A program made the translations under genes and the position numbers. Positions 33,441-43,051 of a DNA stretch of 64,000 nt are shown one piece after another. Every line of letters begins with the position of its first letter. The stretch's first letter is position 1. The notes under the pieces are model-generated. The model had not been told where the DNA came from and made no database searches. It saw only the letters and a program-made list of their open reading frames with translations. This stretch comes from [Ruminococcus] lactaris ATCC 29176 (GTDB taxonomy: Bacteria; Bacillota; Clostridia; Lachnospirales; Lachnospiraceae), in contig NZ_CP102292.1 in the NCBI RefSeq assembly GCF_025152405.1, positions 2,480,001 to 2,544,000 on the forward strand, in the 5' to 3' direction.

Positions 33441-33773
33441 ATGAAAAAGAAAATAATTGCAATGCTTACGGTGATTTGTTTATTATCAATGCTATTTTCA
33501 ATATCTACTTTTGCATCAGATATAGATACAGTTCAATCTGAAAATCATCACTTTACTCAAGATGAAATGAGCAAACTGGTTGAACAGAATATTATATATC
33601 AAGAAGAGATTCCAGTTCAACTAACAGACACTAAAGCTAGAACTGTTGTTGAAGCTACAGTACGATTTAGGGTTCATTATGATAATACTAATGGATTAGC
33701 TTTTTCTACAGAAGTAATAGCTGTTGTAGGTGGTGGTACTTTTACAAAAACTGCACTTGTTACCATACCCTAA
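33441..33773 (+). CDS. Small secreted protein, unknown
   Basis: A 110-residue protein with a clear Sec signal peptide: the basic MKKKIIAM start, hydrophobic LTVICLLSMLFSISTFA and probable cleavage after FASA-like FAS near residue 26. The mature ~84 residues have a charged helical first half and a beta-rich, glycine-containing end (VVEATVRFRVHYDNTNGLAF, then VIAVVGGGTFTKTALVTIP). There are no cysteines and no known family. It is much more AT-rich than the neighbouring genes, suggesting transfer. It is followed after 15 bp by a second unknown gene on the same strand. A bacteriocin-like, adhesion or inhibitor role is possible; none is shown. Confidence 0.7.
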   Translation: MKKKIIAMLTVICLLSMLFSISTFASDIDTVQSENHHFTQDEMSKLVEQNIIYQEEIPVQLTDTKARTVVEATVRFRVHYDNTNGLAFSTEVIAVVGGGTFTKTALVTIP

Positions 33774-33788
33774 ATATTGGAGGCATTT

Positions 33789-34208
33789 ATGAGTGATTAT
33801 AAAGAAATTTTAACTTCGGACCGTGTGTATAAAAAATACAAGTCTATCATCCCTGATACAAATGTATCTATTGATGACATCATACAAAAATTGTCATATT
33901 TTTATAAAATTTCAAAGGATACTTCTGAAAAGGGTAAGAAAATATTAGAATATTATAATGAAGTTGGATCTGTATATTCAATAGAACCTCCAATACCTCA
34001 GGATCTGATGAAGGTGATGAATGTTCCTGTGACATTGATGTACGTTAATCCTGCCACGAATCAATTTATACTAAGTGGTCAGTCAGAAAAATTCACTGAA
34101 AAAATTACGGCAGAAATCGTATTACTACGAGGATTGACAAAAGCGGAACATAATAGTAAAGAATTAGTATTTCATTATGTGGATACGATTAATCATTATT
34201 ATAATTGA
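33789..34208 (+). CDS. Unknown cytoplasmic protein downstream of the secreted peptide
   Basis: A 139-residue protein without signal peptide or membrane helix. The first half is helical and Lys-rich (LTSDRVYKKYKSIIPDTNVS, then DIIQKLSYFYKISKDTSEKG). The second contains a beta-type stretch (VPVTLMYVNPATNQFILSGQ) and an acidic end. The start at 33,789 has GGAGG at 7 nt. Its tight spacing behind the secreted-protein gene and the shared AT-rich composition suggest a functional pair, for example effector and immunity or chaperone. I do not recognise a family. Confidence 0.65.
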   Translation: MSDYKEILTSDRVYKKYKSIIPDTNVSIDDIIQKLSYFYKISKDTSEKGKKILEYYNEVGSVYSIEPPIPQDLMKVMNVPVTLMYVNPATNQFILSGQSEKFTEKITAEIVLLRGLTKAEHNSKELVFHYVDTINHYYN

Positions 34209-34258
34209 AGAAATATTCTCTTTACCAACACTCAATAGCCACCTTATATGTAAATGAC

Positions 34259-34321
34259 AAAAAGTAACCGTCGCCCCGGGCAGCATATCTCCCTGCTCTC
34301 CTGGGATTACGGTTACTTTTT
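34259..34321. terminator. Bidirectional terminator
   Basis: AAAAAGTAACCGT pairs with ACGGTTACTTTTT, with inner CCCGGGCAGC pairing to GCT..CCTGGG. It serves the plus-strand operon and the convergent hydrolase gene. Confidence 0.88.
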
Positions 34322-34343
34322 ATGTAAATAAACTTATCACTTT

Positions 34344-35270
34344 TTATCTTCGTTCTTCCATCCACTCCAGCAGATCAGAAAATACCTGCTCTCGATCCGT
34401 CTCATTGAGCAGTTCATGCCTGTCTCCTGCATACAGTCTTAGGCTTACATCCTGAATCCCCGCTGCCTGATAGATCTCATAAACTTTTCTGACACCTTTT
34501 CCAAAATTACCTACAGGATCATCAGCTCCTGCCGTAAAAAGGATTGGCAGACTCTTCGGGATCATATAGATGCTTTCCTTCTTTTCCATCGCCATCATCC
34601 CCGTAAACATCCCGTAATACGCATTTACAGTGAACATAAAGGAGCAAAGGGGATCTGACACATACTCTTCCAGACGCTGCGGGTCACTGGTCACCCAGTC
34701 TGCTCTCGTCTGAGGATGCCTGTATTTTTTATTGAAAGCTCCAACCGCCATGCGGTCTACCAGTCTGCTCCGGTAATGCCAGCCGCGGAATGCAGCCATA
34801 AAACGGCACAGCCTTCTTCCTGATACAAGTGTATGATACGGCTTATCCGCAACTACTCCCATAAAGATCGCTCCGGCAAGTCCATTTCCATACATCTGCA
34901 CATACTGCCGCAACAGACTTGATCCCATGCTATGTCCCAGCATAAAATACGGAACATCGGGATACTTCTTTGCTGTCCGCTGACGCAGAGTATGCATATC
35001 ACCGATCAGACATGCATTCGCATACTTTTCATTGAAAAATCCATACTCTGACTTGCTCTGCACAGACTTGCCATGACCCAGATGGTCATTCCCGACTACA
35101 TAATATCCGTGACTGCACAGAAATTCAGCAAACTCATCATATCTTTTAATGTATTCTACCATCCCGTGACACAACTGAACGACCGCCTTCACTTCTCCTG
35201 CCGGCTTCCATTCTATTGTATGGATCTCAGTATTACCATCCTTCGACGGAAAATAAAATTCATCTCTCAT
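34344..35270 (-). CDS. Alpha/beta hydrolase, monoacylglycerol lipase-like
   Basis: A 308-residue serine hydrolase of the Hydrolase_4 (lysophospholipase/S33) group. It has the oxyanion-side motif VVQLCHGMVEY, the GNDHLGHGKS segment, the nucleophile elbow LGHSMGSS (Ser114), the acid in FTAGADDPVG and the His in YAGDRHELLNE. There is no signal peptide, so it acts in the cytoplasm, probably on lysophospholipid or monoglyceride esters. The gene ends 10 bp past the start of the terminator region and lies 11 bp after citrate synthase, so the two may be co-transcribed. Confidence 0.88.
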   Translation of the reverse strand: MRDEFYFPSKDGNTEIHTIEWKPAGEVKAVVQLCHGMVEYIKRYDEFAEFLCSHGYYVVGNDHLGHGKSVQSKSEYGFFNEKYANACLIGDMHTLRQRTAKKYPDVPYFMLGHSMGSSLLRQYVQMYGNGLAGAIFMGVVADKPYHTLVSGRRLCRFMAAFRGWHYRSRLVDRMAVGAFNKKYRHPQTRADWVTSDPQRLEEYVSDPLCSFMFTVNAYYGMFTGMMAMEKKESIYMIPKSLPILFTAGADDPVGNFGKGVRKVYEIYQAAGIQDVSLRLYAGDRHELLNETDREQVFSDLLEWMEERR

Positions 35271-35280
35271 GATCTAATCA

Positions 35281-36651
35281 TTACCTGTCATCTAATTTAA
35301 TATACTCACGATACGGTGCAAGTGGTTTATACGCCGGTCGTATGATCTTATCTACATTCTTAAGCTCTTCCAGTCTGTGAGCACTCCATCCTACGATACG
35401 TGCCGCTGCAAAGATCGGCGTATACAATGCCGGCGGAAGATCCAGCATACTGTAAACCAGTCCGCTGTAAAAGTCCACATTGGCATTAACACCTTTATAC
35501 ATCTTACGCTTCTCACCAATGATCTCCGGTGCCATATGCTCTACTTTTTCATACAGTGCATATTCTGCCTCATGACCTTTCTCAACTGCAAGCTGCTTTA
35601 CAAAACGCTTGAAGATCTCGGCACGGGGATCGGAAATGGAATAAACCGCATGGCCCATTCCATAGATCAGACCTTTTTTATCAAAGGCTTGCTTATCCAG
35701 CAGTGCCTCCAGATAAGCACGGATCTGATCATCATCGCCCCAGTCCGTCAGTACAGACTTCATATCCTCAAACATCTGCGTTACTTTGATGTTCGCTCCG
35801 CCATGCTTCGGACCTTTCAGGGATGCCATTGCCGCAGCGATGGTAGAATAAGTATCCGTACCTGAAGAGGTAACCACATGCGTCGTAAAGGTCGAGTTAT
35901 TACCACCGCCATGATCCATGTGAAGTACCAGCGCCATATCAAGAATCTCTGCCTCTAACTCTGTATACTTTCTGTCCTCACGGAGCATCATCAGGATATT
36001 CTCTGCTGTGGAAAGCTTCGGATCCGGTGCATAGATATAAAGATCCTCTCCCATCCTGTAATTATATGCGTGATAACCGTAAACCATCAGCATCGGGAAC
36101 TGGCTGATCAGGTTCAGACACTGACGCAGCACGTTCGGAATACTTGTATCATCCGCTTTCTCATCATAAGAATAAAGCTGAAGGATACTCCTCGTGATGC
36201 TGTTCATCATGTCACGGCTCGGTGCTTTCATGATAACATCACGCACAAAATTCGGAGGAAGCATACGGCGGTCAGCCATCATCTCCTGAAAGTGAGCCAG
36301 CTCTTCTTTATTCGGAAGTTCTCCGAACAGAAGTAAATATGCGGTCTCTTCATATCCCGGGTGCTTTGCATCAAGGAAACCTTTGACCAGATCCTTGATA
36401 TTATAACCTCTATAATACAGGTTTCCTTCGCATGGAACGGATATACCATCCACGATCTTTGATGCACATACATCCGAAATATTCGTCAATCCGGCAAGTA
36501 CACCCTTACCATTTAAATCACGAAGTCCTCTTTTTACTTCATACTTTGTATAAAGTTCTTTTTCAATCGCATTGTTCTTCTCACATTTGAGTGCAAGTTC
36601 TTCAATCTCAGGAGTGATGTCGAAAAATATGCTGTTAATATCTTTTGCCAC
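35281..36651 (-). CDS. gltA: Citrate synthase
   Basis: A 456-residue citrate/2-methylcitrate synthase condensing oxaloacetate and acetyl-CoA. The active-site signatures are LVLHMDHGGGNNSTFTTHVV (first His), GPKHGGANIKV (second His region) and GMGHAVYSISDPRAEIF (third His, Asp and Arg). The N-terminus is longer than in classic enzymes, a form common in Lachnospiraceae, where citrate feeds glutamate synthesis. A promoter with TATAAT lies about 50 bp upstream. Confidence 0.94.
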   Translation of the reverse strand: MAKDINSIFFDITPEIEELALKCEKNNAIEKELYTKYEVKRGLRDLNGKGVLAGLTNISDVCASKIVDGISVPCEGNLYYRGYNIKDLVKGFLDAKHPGYEETAYLLLFGELPNKEELAHFQEMMADRRMLPPNFVRDVIMKAPSRDMMNSITRSILQLYSYDEKADDTSIPNVLRQCLNLISQFPMLMVYGYHAYNYRMGEDLYIYAPDPKLSTAENILMMLREDRKYTELEAEILDMALVLHMDHGGGNNSTFTTHVVTSSGTDTYSTIAAAMASLKGPKHGGANIKVTQMFEDMKSVLTDWGDDDQIRAYLEALLDKQAFDKKGLIYGMGHAVYSISDPRAEIFKRFVKQLAVEKGHEAEYALYEKVEHMAPEIIGEKRKMYKGVNANVDFYSGLVYSMLDLPPALYTPIFAAARIVGWSAHRLEELKNVDKIIRPAYKPLAPYREYIKLDDR

Positions 36652-36699
36652 GTACGTATTCCTCCTTCTCTCTGTCTCTTTTCCATGTATGACCTTTTT

Positions 36700-36728
36700 A
36701 TTATACTAAAATAAGTCTTTTTATACAA
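36700..36728 (-). promoter_or_regulatory. Promoter of citrate synthase
   Basis: TTGTAT (36,723-36,728), 17 nt, TATAAT (36,700-36,705) on the minus strand. Confidence 0.75.
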
Positions 36729-36772
36729 TTAACTGACTATTAAATCTTTATGAAATCATCAGCCTGAAAATT

Positions 36773-37648
36773 TTAGAAACGACATTCTGACAGCAGATCT
36801 GCCAGCTTCGCAAATTCTTCAAGGGTCAGTGCTTCACCCCTGATAGAAGCTCCACGCCCCAACGCTTCGATCGCAGCTTCTATTTCTTCCTTTGTATAGT
36901 CCAGTTCCGGTGAATTTTTCAGTCCGTTGGCAAGCGTTTTTCTTCTCTGATTAAAAGAAGCCCGGATCAGACGGAACATCAGCTTTTCATCCTTCACTGT
37001 GACTGGAGGATTTTCATAACGCTCCAGCCGGATCACCGCAGAACCGACTTTCGGCCTTGGCATAAAGCAGTTCGGAGGTACATTTGCCACAATATATGGC
37101 TTTGCGTAATATTGCACAGCAAGCGATAATGCACCATAATCTTTCGTCCCCGGACCGACCTGCATCCGGTCTGCCACTTCTTTCTGCACCATAACTGTAA
37201 TGCTTTTGATCGGCACATGATTCTCAAACAAGCCCATAATGATCGGTGTCGTGATGTAATACGGAAGATTGGCAACGACCTTGATCGGCTTTCCTCCATT
37301 TTCTTCCTCTGCCAGTTTTGCGATATCGACTTTCAGTACATCATGATTGATGACCCGCACATTTTCATACTCTGAAAGGGTATCCTCCAGAATCGGGATC
37401 AGTGCCTTATCTATCTCTACCGCGATCACCTTTTTTGCCGCACAGGCAAGGTACTGGGTCATCGTTCCGATTCCGGGACCGATCTCCAGCACAACATCAT
37501 CTTTTGTGATTTCTGCTGAACCGATGATCTTATCCAGTACATGCGTATCGATCAGAAAATTCTGTCCGAATTTTTTCTGAAATACAAAATTATATTTTTG
37601 CAGAACTTCAATTGTATTCTGCGGATTTCCAAGAGTTGGCTCTTTCAT
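36773..37648 (-). CDS. rsmA: 16S rRNA dimethyladenosine transferase KsgA
   Basis: A 291-residue methyltransferase that dimethylates two adjacent adenines near the 3' end of 16S rRNA. The SAM motif is VLEIGPGIGTMTQYLA, the catalytic motif IV is VANLPYYITTPI, and the start FVFQKKFGQNFLID is typical. The start at 37,648 follows AAAGGAGA; the stop of tatD lies 10 bp upstream. tatD-ksgA is a common pair in Firmicutes. Confidence 0.96.
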   Translation of the reverse strand: MKEPTLGNPQNTIEVLQKYNFVFQKKFGQNFLIDTHVLDKIIGSAEITKDDVVLEIGPGIGTMTQYLACAAKKVIAVEIDKALIPILEDTLSEYENVRVINHDVLKVDIAKLAEEENGGKPIKVVANLPYYITTPIIMGLFENHVPIKSITVMVQKEVADRMQVGPGTKDYGALSLAVQYYAKPYIVANVPPNCFMPRPKVGSAVIRLERYENPPVTVKDEKLMFRLIRASFNQRRKTLANGLKNSPELDYTKEEIEAAIEALGRGASIRGEALTLEEFAKLADLLSECRF

Positions 37649-37658
37649 TTTCTCTCCT

Positions 37659-38456
37659 TTATTCAATGACCTGCTCTTTCAGCAGCCTGCTTTCATTGAT
37701 CTGATAAAGCTGCTTTGCATTTTCCTCTGTCTGCCGGATGACTTCCTCCGCAGAGATCCCTTTCAATTCTGCAATTTTCTCTGCCACATAGGAAATGTAA
37801 AGCGAACAGTTTCTTTTGCCACGAAATGGTTCCGGGGCAAGATATGGGCAGTCCGTCTCAAGCACAATGGATTCTAACGGGATCTCTTTGACAGTTTCTT
37901 TTAGTTTCTTTGCATTCTTAAAAGTTACCACACCACCGACTCCGATGAAGTAACCCATTTTCACATACTCCTGTGCCATCTCCGGTGAATAGGAGTAGCA
38001 GTGGATCACTCCATTCAGATCTTTGCCGTATTTTTTCATGATCTCCATTGTATCTGCTGCCGCCTCCCGGCTGTGGATCATGACCGGTAACTTCTTTTCC
38101 CCTGCCAGTTCCAGTTGCCGGATAAACCAGTATTTCTGGAGATCATGTCCTTCTTTATCCCAGTAATAATCCAGTCCGATCTCTCCGATGGCAACGATCT
38201 TTTTTCTGTCGGCAAGTTCAGACATTCTCGCAAAATTCTCTTCATTTAAGTCACCCACTTCGTCCGGATGAACCCCCACCGATCCATAGAGAAACGGATA
38301 TTTTTCTGTCAGTTCGAGAATTTTATCCCAGGATGCAACGGCTGCTGCTGCATCTACGATCATCCCAACACCGCCTGCTTTCATTCCCGAAAGAAGTTCT
38401 TCCCGGTCTGCATCAAACTGCTCATCATCATAATGTGCATGCGTATCAAATATCAT
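37659..38456 (-). CDS. tatD: TatD family metal-dependent deoxyribonuclease
   Basis: A 265-residue TIM-barrel hydrolase. Metal ligands are visible as FDTHAHYDD (HxH), the Glu in AIGEIGLDYYW, His in PVMIHSREA, His in GVIHCYS and Asp in VLETDCPYLAPEP. TatD proteins have 3'-5' exonuclease activity on DNA/RNA. It precedes ksgA and overlaps the end of the DUF6145 gene by 11 bp. Confidence 0.93.
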   Translation of the reverse strand: MIFDTHAHYDDEQFDADREELLSGMKAGGVGMIVDAAAAVASWDKILELTEKYPFLYGSVGVHPDEVGDLNEENFARMSELADRKKIVAIGEIGLDYYWDKEGHDLQKYWFIRQLELAGEKKLPVMIHSREAAADTMEIMKKYGKDLNGVIHCYSYSPEMAQEYVKMGYFIGVGGVVTFKNAKKLKETVKEIPLESIVLETDCPYLAPEPFRGKRNCSLYISYVAEKIAELKGISAEEVIRQTEENAKQLYQINESRLLKEQVIE

Positions 38457-38781
38457 CGCTGTCTTCTCCTAAATAAAATACTTTGTAGAACATTTCCAGT
38501 GATTCAAACAACTCTTCTTTTGTCTTCTGCAATTCCTTGATCTTCAGCACACTGCCGATCTCATCAAAAGTAAAATCATCTTCTTTATGATCGACCTTCA
38601 GCTCTAAATTTCCATTTTCATCATAGACAACCATCAGGATTCCGCCCACATCTGCCGTATAAAGCACGCACATGATCTGCAGTTCCTGCTTCACTTCTTC
38701 CGGAAGAGAATTAAATTCCGGGTTCAGATAAAATTTTCTCTCATATGCACTTGCCGCACATAATACCATTTCTTCATCCAT
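38446..38781 (-). CDS. DUF6145 family protein
   Basis: A 111-residue acidic protein (EMVLCAASAYERKFYLNPEF, then EEVKQELQIMCVLYTADVGG and EIGSVLKIKELQKTKEELFE) matching the DUF6145 family as I recall it from Lachnospiraceae. Function is unknown. The start at 38,781 has AAGGAGT before it. It always seems to travel with tatD/ksgA-type housekeeping genes; here its stop overlaps tatD. Confidence 0.75.
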   Translation of the reverse strand: MDEEMVLCAASAYERKFYLNPEFNSLPEEVKQELQIMCVLYTADVGGILMVVYDENGNLELKVDHKEDDFTFDEIGSVLKIKELQKTKEELFESLEMFYKVFYLGEDSDDI

Positions 38782-38895
38782 TCCTGCTACTCCTTTTCTT
38801 TGAATATCCGTCTGGTTCTTCTCCCCGGTATCCCGCCATTCCTTTTTACTGTGTCCCTTTGCTGTATCCTGCTGTTTTCTTCGGATCATCACATT

Positions 38896-39888
38896 TTACA
38901 CGTATCCGTACACGCCTCGCACAGAGACCTCGCCGGCGTAGACTTCTTCGATCGTTCCATCTTCTTTCCGCACGATCAGTTCACCGGTCTTGTTAATTCC
39001 GAGTGCATGGGCAACATATTGCTCTTTCGCTCCAAGGATCATGACATCCCGGTCTTTATTTACGAGCAGTTCACTATACTTCTCCATCAGTTGTGACAGA
39101 TCTCCCGTCTCCATGAAAAGAGCATAATTCTCTTCCAGTCGCTTCATAATGGCAGCGATCAGAGGGGCTCTTTTCACCTTATGTCCGCACTCCAACCGCA
39201 GGGAAGTCGCACGCTCCCGGATCTCCTCAGGGAAATCCGTCAGATTGACATTGATCCCTACTCCGACTGTTACATGATTGATATAATCGATCTGCGTACT
39301 CATCTCAGTCAGGATTCCGACCAGTTTCTTACCATGAATGATAATATCATTGGGCCACTTGATCTGAATCTGCTGCTCTCCGCACACATCTTTGCAGTCC
39401 ATAATTCCCTCTGCCACGCTGCACGCCATAACCAGCGTCAGCATGGGAGCCTGGTTCGGAGTGATCTGCGGTCTTAATAAGATCGACATGGAAATACTTT
39501 CTCCTGCCGGTGAATCCCATGACCTTCCCCGCCTGCCTCTTCCGGCTGTCTGCCTGTCAGCAACTGCCAGAGTGCCTTCCACTGCTCCCTCATCTCCCAG
39601 TTGCTTGATCCGCAGATTCGTAGAATCGACTTCATCATAATAAACAATATTTTTCCCGGCCCACTTTGTATCCATCAGGCTTTCCAGTTCTTCCTTCGTC
39701 ATCACATCCGGGCTGTCTATGATCCGGTATCCCTTATTCCGTACCGCTTCTACCTCATATCCTTCTTCCTGGAGCTGACGGATCACTTTCCATACTGCCG
39801 TCCTGGATACTCCAAATTTTTCACATAACTGCTGACCGGAAATATATCCGTCTGCCTCCCGGAGCATTTTTAAGATTTGTGCTTTCAT
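38896..39888 (-). CDS. birA: Bifunctional biotin ligase/repressor BirA
   Basis: A 330-residue protein with an N-terminal winged-helix domain (residues ~1-65: ISGQQLCEKFGVSRTAVWKV), a central biotin ligase domain with the biotin loop TAGRGRRGRSWDSPAGESIS and the catalytic Lys/Asp block IKWPNDIIIHGKKLVGILTE, and a C-terminal SH3-like domain (~285-330). It attaches biotin to carboxylases and, through the HTH, should repress biotin genes. bioB lies 6 kb away, but I see no convincing BirA operator before it. Confidence 0.95.
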   Translation of the reverse strand: MKAQILKMLREADGYISGQQLCEKFGVSRTAVWKVIRQLQEEGYEVEAVRNKGYRIIDSPDVMTKEELESLMDTKWAGKNIVYYDEVDSTNLRIKQLGDEGAVEGTLAVADRQTAGRGRRGRSWDSPAGESISMSILLRPQITPNQAPMLTLVMACSVAEGIMDCKDVCGEQQIQIKWPNDIIIHGKKLVGILTEMSTQIDYINHVTVGVGINVNLTDFPEEIRERATSLRLECGHKVKRAPLIAAIMKRLEENYALFMETGDLSQLMEKYSELLVNKDRDVMILGAKEQYVAHALGINKTGELIVRKEDGTIEEVYAGEVSVRGVYGYV

Positions 39889-39948
39889 TTTTACTTCCTC
39901 ACAGACCATCTGCTTTTTTCAACAAAGATTCGCTATTCCTTATTCAAA

Positions 39949-39979
39949 TGTGCCTGACACCACATAAGTGTCAGGCACA
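39949..39979. terminator. Hairpin between the OTC fusion and birA
   Basis: A 12-bp stem TGTGCCTGACAC/GTGTCAGGCACA with a 7-nt loop. T runs are weak; it may be a repetitive hairpin used as a terminator. Confidence 0.6.
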
Positions 39980-40002
39980 TTATGATCCATTCTATCCGAA
40001 TT

Positions 40003-42096
40003 TTAAAATTCTCCCAACGTAGCAACCATCACTGCCTTGATCGTATGCATTCTGTTCTCTGCCTCATCAAATACCTTAGACTGTGCAGACTCAAATACTT
40101 CATCCGTTACTTCCATATCCTTAACGCCGAATTTCTCATACATTGCTGCACCGATCTTCGTCTTCAGGTCATGGAATGCCGGCAGACAATGCAGGAAGAT
40201 CGCACTTTCCTTCGCATTTGCCATCACTTCTTTTGTCACTTTATAAGGAGATAATTCTTTAATCCTCTTCTCCCATACTTCATCCGGCTCACCCATGGAT
40301 ACCCATACATCTGTATAAATAATATCTGCATCCTTTGTGCCTTCCTTTACATCCTCAGTCAGAGTGATCCTTGCACCGGATTCTTTCGCATAACCTCGGC
40401 AGGTCGCTACCAGCTCTTCGTTCGGGAAATATTCTTTTGTCGTACATGCAACGAAATCCATTCCCAGCTTGGAGCAGGCGATCATCAGGGAATTACCCAT
40501 ATTGTATCTTGCATCACCCATATAGACCAGCTTCAGTCCTTTCAGTTCTCCGAAATGCTCGCGGATAGTCAGCATATCTGCAAGCATCTGCGTCGGATGG
40601 TACTCGTTGGTCAGACCATTCCACACCGGAACACCGGCATACTTTGCAAGATCTTCTACAATCTCCTGACCATATCCACGATACTCGATTCCGTCGAACA
40701 TTCTTCCCAGAACTCTGGCAGTATCCTCAATGCTTTCCTTTTTACCGATCTGAGAACCTGACGGATCAAGATAGGTCGTTCCCATTCCCATATCATGTGC
40801 TGCCACTTCAAATGCACAGCGGGTTCTTGTACTGGTCTTCTCAAAGATCAGGGCTACATTCTTTCCACGGTAATGATCCACCGGAATTCCCTTTTTCTTC
40901 TTCTCTTTCAGATCTGCTGCCAGATCGATCAGATATGTGATCTCTTCCGGTGTAAAGTCTTTCAGTGTCAAAAAATTCCTTCCTTTTAAATTCATCTTAC
41001 TGTCCCTTTCTATTCGTATCAATGTATGCATGAATCCCGGCAGCTCTGTCTGATCTGCCTGCTCTTCATATCTCTTTGCCACCTGTTCCCTCAGTTCATC
41101 CACTGTATAAATATGATACTTCGGAACTTTCATCAGCTTTGCTCCTGCCTCCAGCATGGCAAGATACAACAGCTTATCCGAAACTCCCGGTTTCAGCTTC
41201 AGAACCAGTCCCAGCTCTGCCTTTTCTATCTCCGAAAGATGCTTCATCCGGTTCTCATACCAGACTTCTGCATGATCCTGATCGATATAATAGATCAGAC
41301 CTTCCAGTCCATACAGCATCCTTTTTGCATCATAATAGCCAATCTTCATATTCTGCCGGCTTTTCCTGCCGTCAAACTCAAGAATACTTCCCAGCCGGAC
41401 TCTCGGTCCGATCCGGTAGATCTGTGCGTCCTCGGGCAGCTTTACCCTCGGCTCACGCCCCGGTCCATAAATCCGTATCTCAATAATATCCTTACAGCCC
41501 CGCTTTACGAGCGAACCAAGCGGCACATTGTTCACCACGCCACCGTCAATGTATCGCTTTCCACCCATTTTCTCATTCTTAAAACCTAAAAGATAAGCAC
41601 TTGCAAGGAGAAAATCTTCCAGTCTTCCCTCAGGAATATCCTCAAGCCCTAAGTCCAGTTCTTTAAAATCGGTCAGTGAAAACGTGAGCAGATAAAACTC
41701 TTTCCCTGACTGCCTGATCTTTTCTTCATCGACCAGCTCATGGATCAGCTCTTTCAACGGTGTCACATCGATCCCGCCTGCAGTCACGACCGACCAGATC
41801 TGCGAAAGTACATCCTTCACTTTATGCTCTCTCTCAAAAAGCCCTTCCATCCAGCCGTCATCTACATTCATGACCTTTGAAAATGTCATGCTCTTCCAGA
41901 TGTCCTGTGCCTTTTTCAGATCATCCATACAGATCAAAGCACCATTCAATGCTCCTACGGATGTTCCCGCCACTGCATGGATCCGAATCCCGGCTTCTTT
42001 CAGTGCCTTCCACGCACCGATCTGATACGCACCTCTTGCACCGCCACCGTCCAGCACAACTCCATATTCTTTCTTCCGGTCAAGTAAAAGCTTCAT
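40003..42096 (-). CDS. argF: Patatin-like phospholipase fused to ornithine carbamoyltransferase
   Basis: One open frame of 697 residues with two complete enzymes. Residues ~1-367 form a patatin-like lipid acyl hydrolase: glycine-rich oxyanion motif [13 protein letters not shown], nucleophile GTSVG and Asp in IDGGVVNN. Residues 368-697 are a full-length ornithine carbamoyltransferase: STRTR (carbamoyl phosphate), HPTQ, the ornithine-loop region VWVSMGEPD and HCLPAFHD. No stop separates them. However, an AAAGGGA site lies 8 nt before the Met at 40,995 that begins the OTC part, so free OTC could also be made. I start at the ATG at 42,096 with GAGGTG at 6 nt. The fusion is unusual because the two functions are unrelated (lipid hydrolysis, arginine synthesis or citrulline breakdown). 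Confidence 0.85.
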   Translation of the reverse strand: MKLLLDRKKEYGVVLDGGGARGAYQIGAWKALKEAGIRIHAVAGTSVGALNGALICMDDLKKAQDIWKSMTFSKVMNVDDGWMEGLFEREHKVKDVLSQIWSVVTAGGIDVTPLKELIHELVDEEKIRQSGKEFYLLTFSLTDFKELDLGLEDIPEGRLEDFLLASAYLLGFKNEKMGGKRYIDGGVVNNVPLGSLVKRGCKDIIEIRIYGPGREPRVKLPEDAQIYRIGPRVRLGSILEFDGRKSRQNMKIGYYDAKRMLYGLEGLIYYIDQDHAEVWYENRMKHLSEIEKAELGLVLKLKPGVSDKLLYLAMLEAGAKLMKVPKYHIYTVDELREQVAKRYEEQADQTELPGFMHTLIRIERDSKMNLKGRNFLTLKDFTPEEITYLIDLAADLKEKKKKGIPVDHYRGKNVALIFEKTSTRTRCAFEVAAHDMGMGTTYLDPSGSQIGKKESIEDTARVLGRMFDGIEYRGYGQEIVEDLAKYAGVPVWNGLTNEYHPTQMLADMLTIREHFGELKGLKLVYMGDARYNMGNSLMIACSKLGMDFVACTTKEYFPNEELVATCRGYAKESGARITLTEDVKEGTKDADIIYTDVWVSMGEPDEVWEKRIKELSPYKVTKEVMANAKESAIFLHCLPAFHDLKTKIGAAMYEKFGVKDMEVTDEVFESAQSKVFDEAENRMHTIKAVMVATLGEF

Positions 42097-42200
42097 TCTT
42101 TTCACCTCGGTCCACTGACGCTAGTATACTACAAAAATGCACTCAAATGCAACACTGCCTCCAACCGCCTTACTTTCCTCTCTATACTGCCGCCAGTGCC

Positions 42201-43040
42201 TTATTTTCTTCTCTGCCTTCCTGCCTCGAACATCAGGACCGCTGCCGCCACCGCTGCATTCAGCGACTCTGCTTTCCCGCACATCGGAATCCGGATCAGA
42301 CAGTCTGCACATTCTGACACTTCATCTCTTAACCCATTTCCTTCATTTCCGATCAGGAATGCACAGCCTTCGGTATAATCTTCCTCATCATAAACATTTT
42401 TTCCGTTCAGATGTGCCGCATACGTTCTGATTCCCTGACTGCTCAGACTTTTCACTGCTGCCGGAAGATCTTTTACATAGAAAAACGGCATCCTGAAGAC
42501 AGCTCCCATGGTCGAACGGATCACCTTGGGATTGTAGACATCCACACTGTCACTGCTCAGCAGGATTCCCGTTGCCCCGGCTGCCTCAGCGGTACGAAAG
42601 ATCGTTCCCAGATTTCCCGGATCCTGCAGGTTGTCCAGCACGATCACGTGCGGAACTCTGATCTGATGGTTCTCCGGATTCTTCTCCTTTTCCCCGGATT
42701 TTTCTTCACACTTTAACGCACTTTTTCCGAGTACGTCTTCCATCGTATACTCCAGTCTTTTTACGACCGCTAAAATTCCCTGTGGATTTTTCGTATCCGA
42801 TACATAAGAAAATACTGGATCTGAAAGAACTTCTGCAGGCATTCCCAACTCCCTGATATATGCAGGATTTTTGCGTTCAAAGCTCTCCGATATATACAGC
42901 CGTTCAATCCGCTCTTTCGGGATTTCTTCCACCATCCTCGGGCCTTCCACAAGAAAGATCCGCCTTTCATCTCTTAATCTGCTTTTCTTCTGAAGCTTCG
43001 CCAGCTCCTTGATCTGTGCATTTGACGTACTTGTAATCAT
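42201..43040 (-). CDS. SpoU/TrmH-family RNA 2'-O-methyltransferase
   Basis: A 279-residue SPOUT enzyme. An N-terminal substrate-binding domain (LQKKSRLRDERRIFLVEGPR) precedes the knotted SAM domain with motif 1 VIVLDNLQDPGNLGTIFRTA, motif 2 AFLIGNEGNGLRDEV and motif 3 IPMCGKAESLNAAVAAAVLM. It methylates ribose in 23S rRNA or tRNA; the target is not readable. It begins 12 bp past the stop of the Ktr gene, in the same direction. Confidence 0.92.
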   Translation of the reverse strand: MITSTSNAQIKELAKLQKKSRLRDERRIFLVEGPRMVEEIPKERIERLYISESFERKNPAYIRELGMPAEVLSDPVFSYVSDTKNPQGILAVVKRLEYTMEDVLGKSALKCEEKSGEKEKNPENHQIRVPHVIVLDNLQDPGNLGTIFRTAEAAGATGILLSSDSVDVYNPKVIRSTMGAVFRMPFFYVKDLPAAVKSLSSQGIRTYAAHLNGKNVYDEEDYTEGCAFLIGNEGNGLRDEVSECADCLIRIPMCGKAESLNAAVAAAVLMFEAGRQRRK

Positions 43041-43051
43041 TGTCCGTTCCT

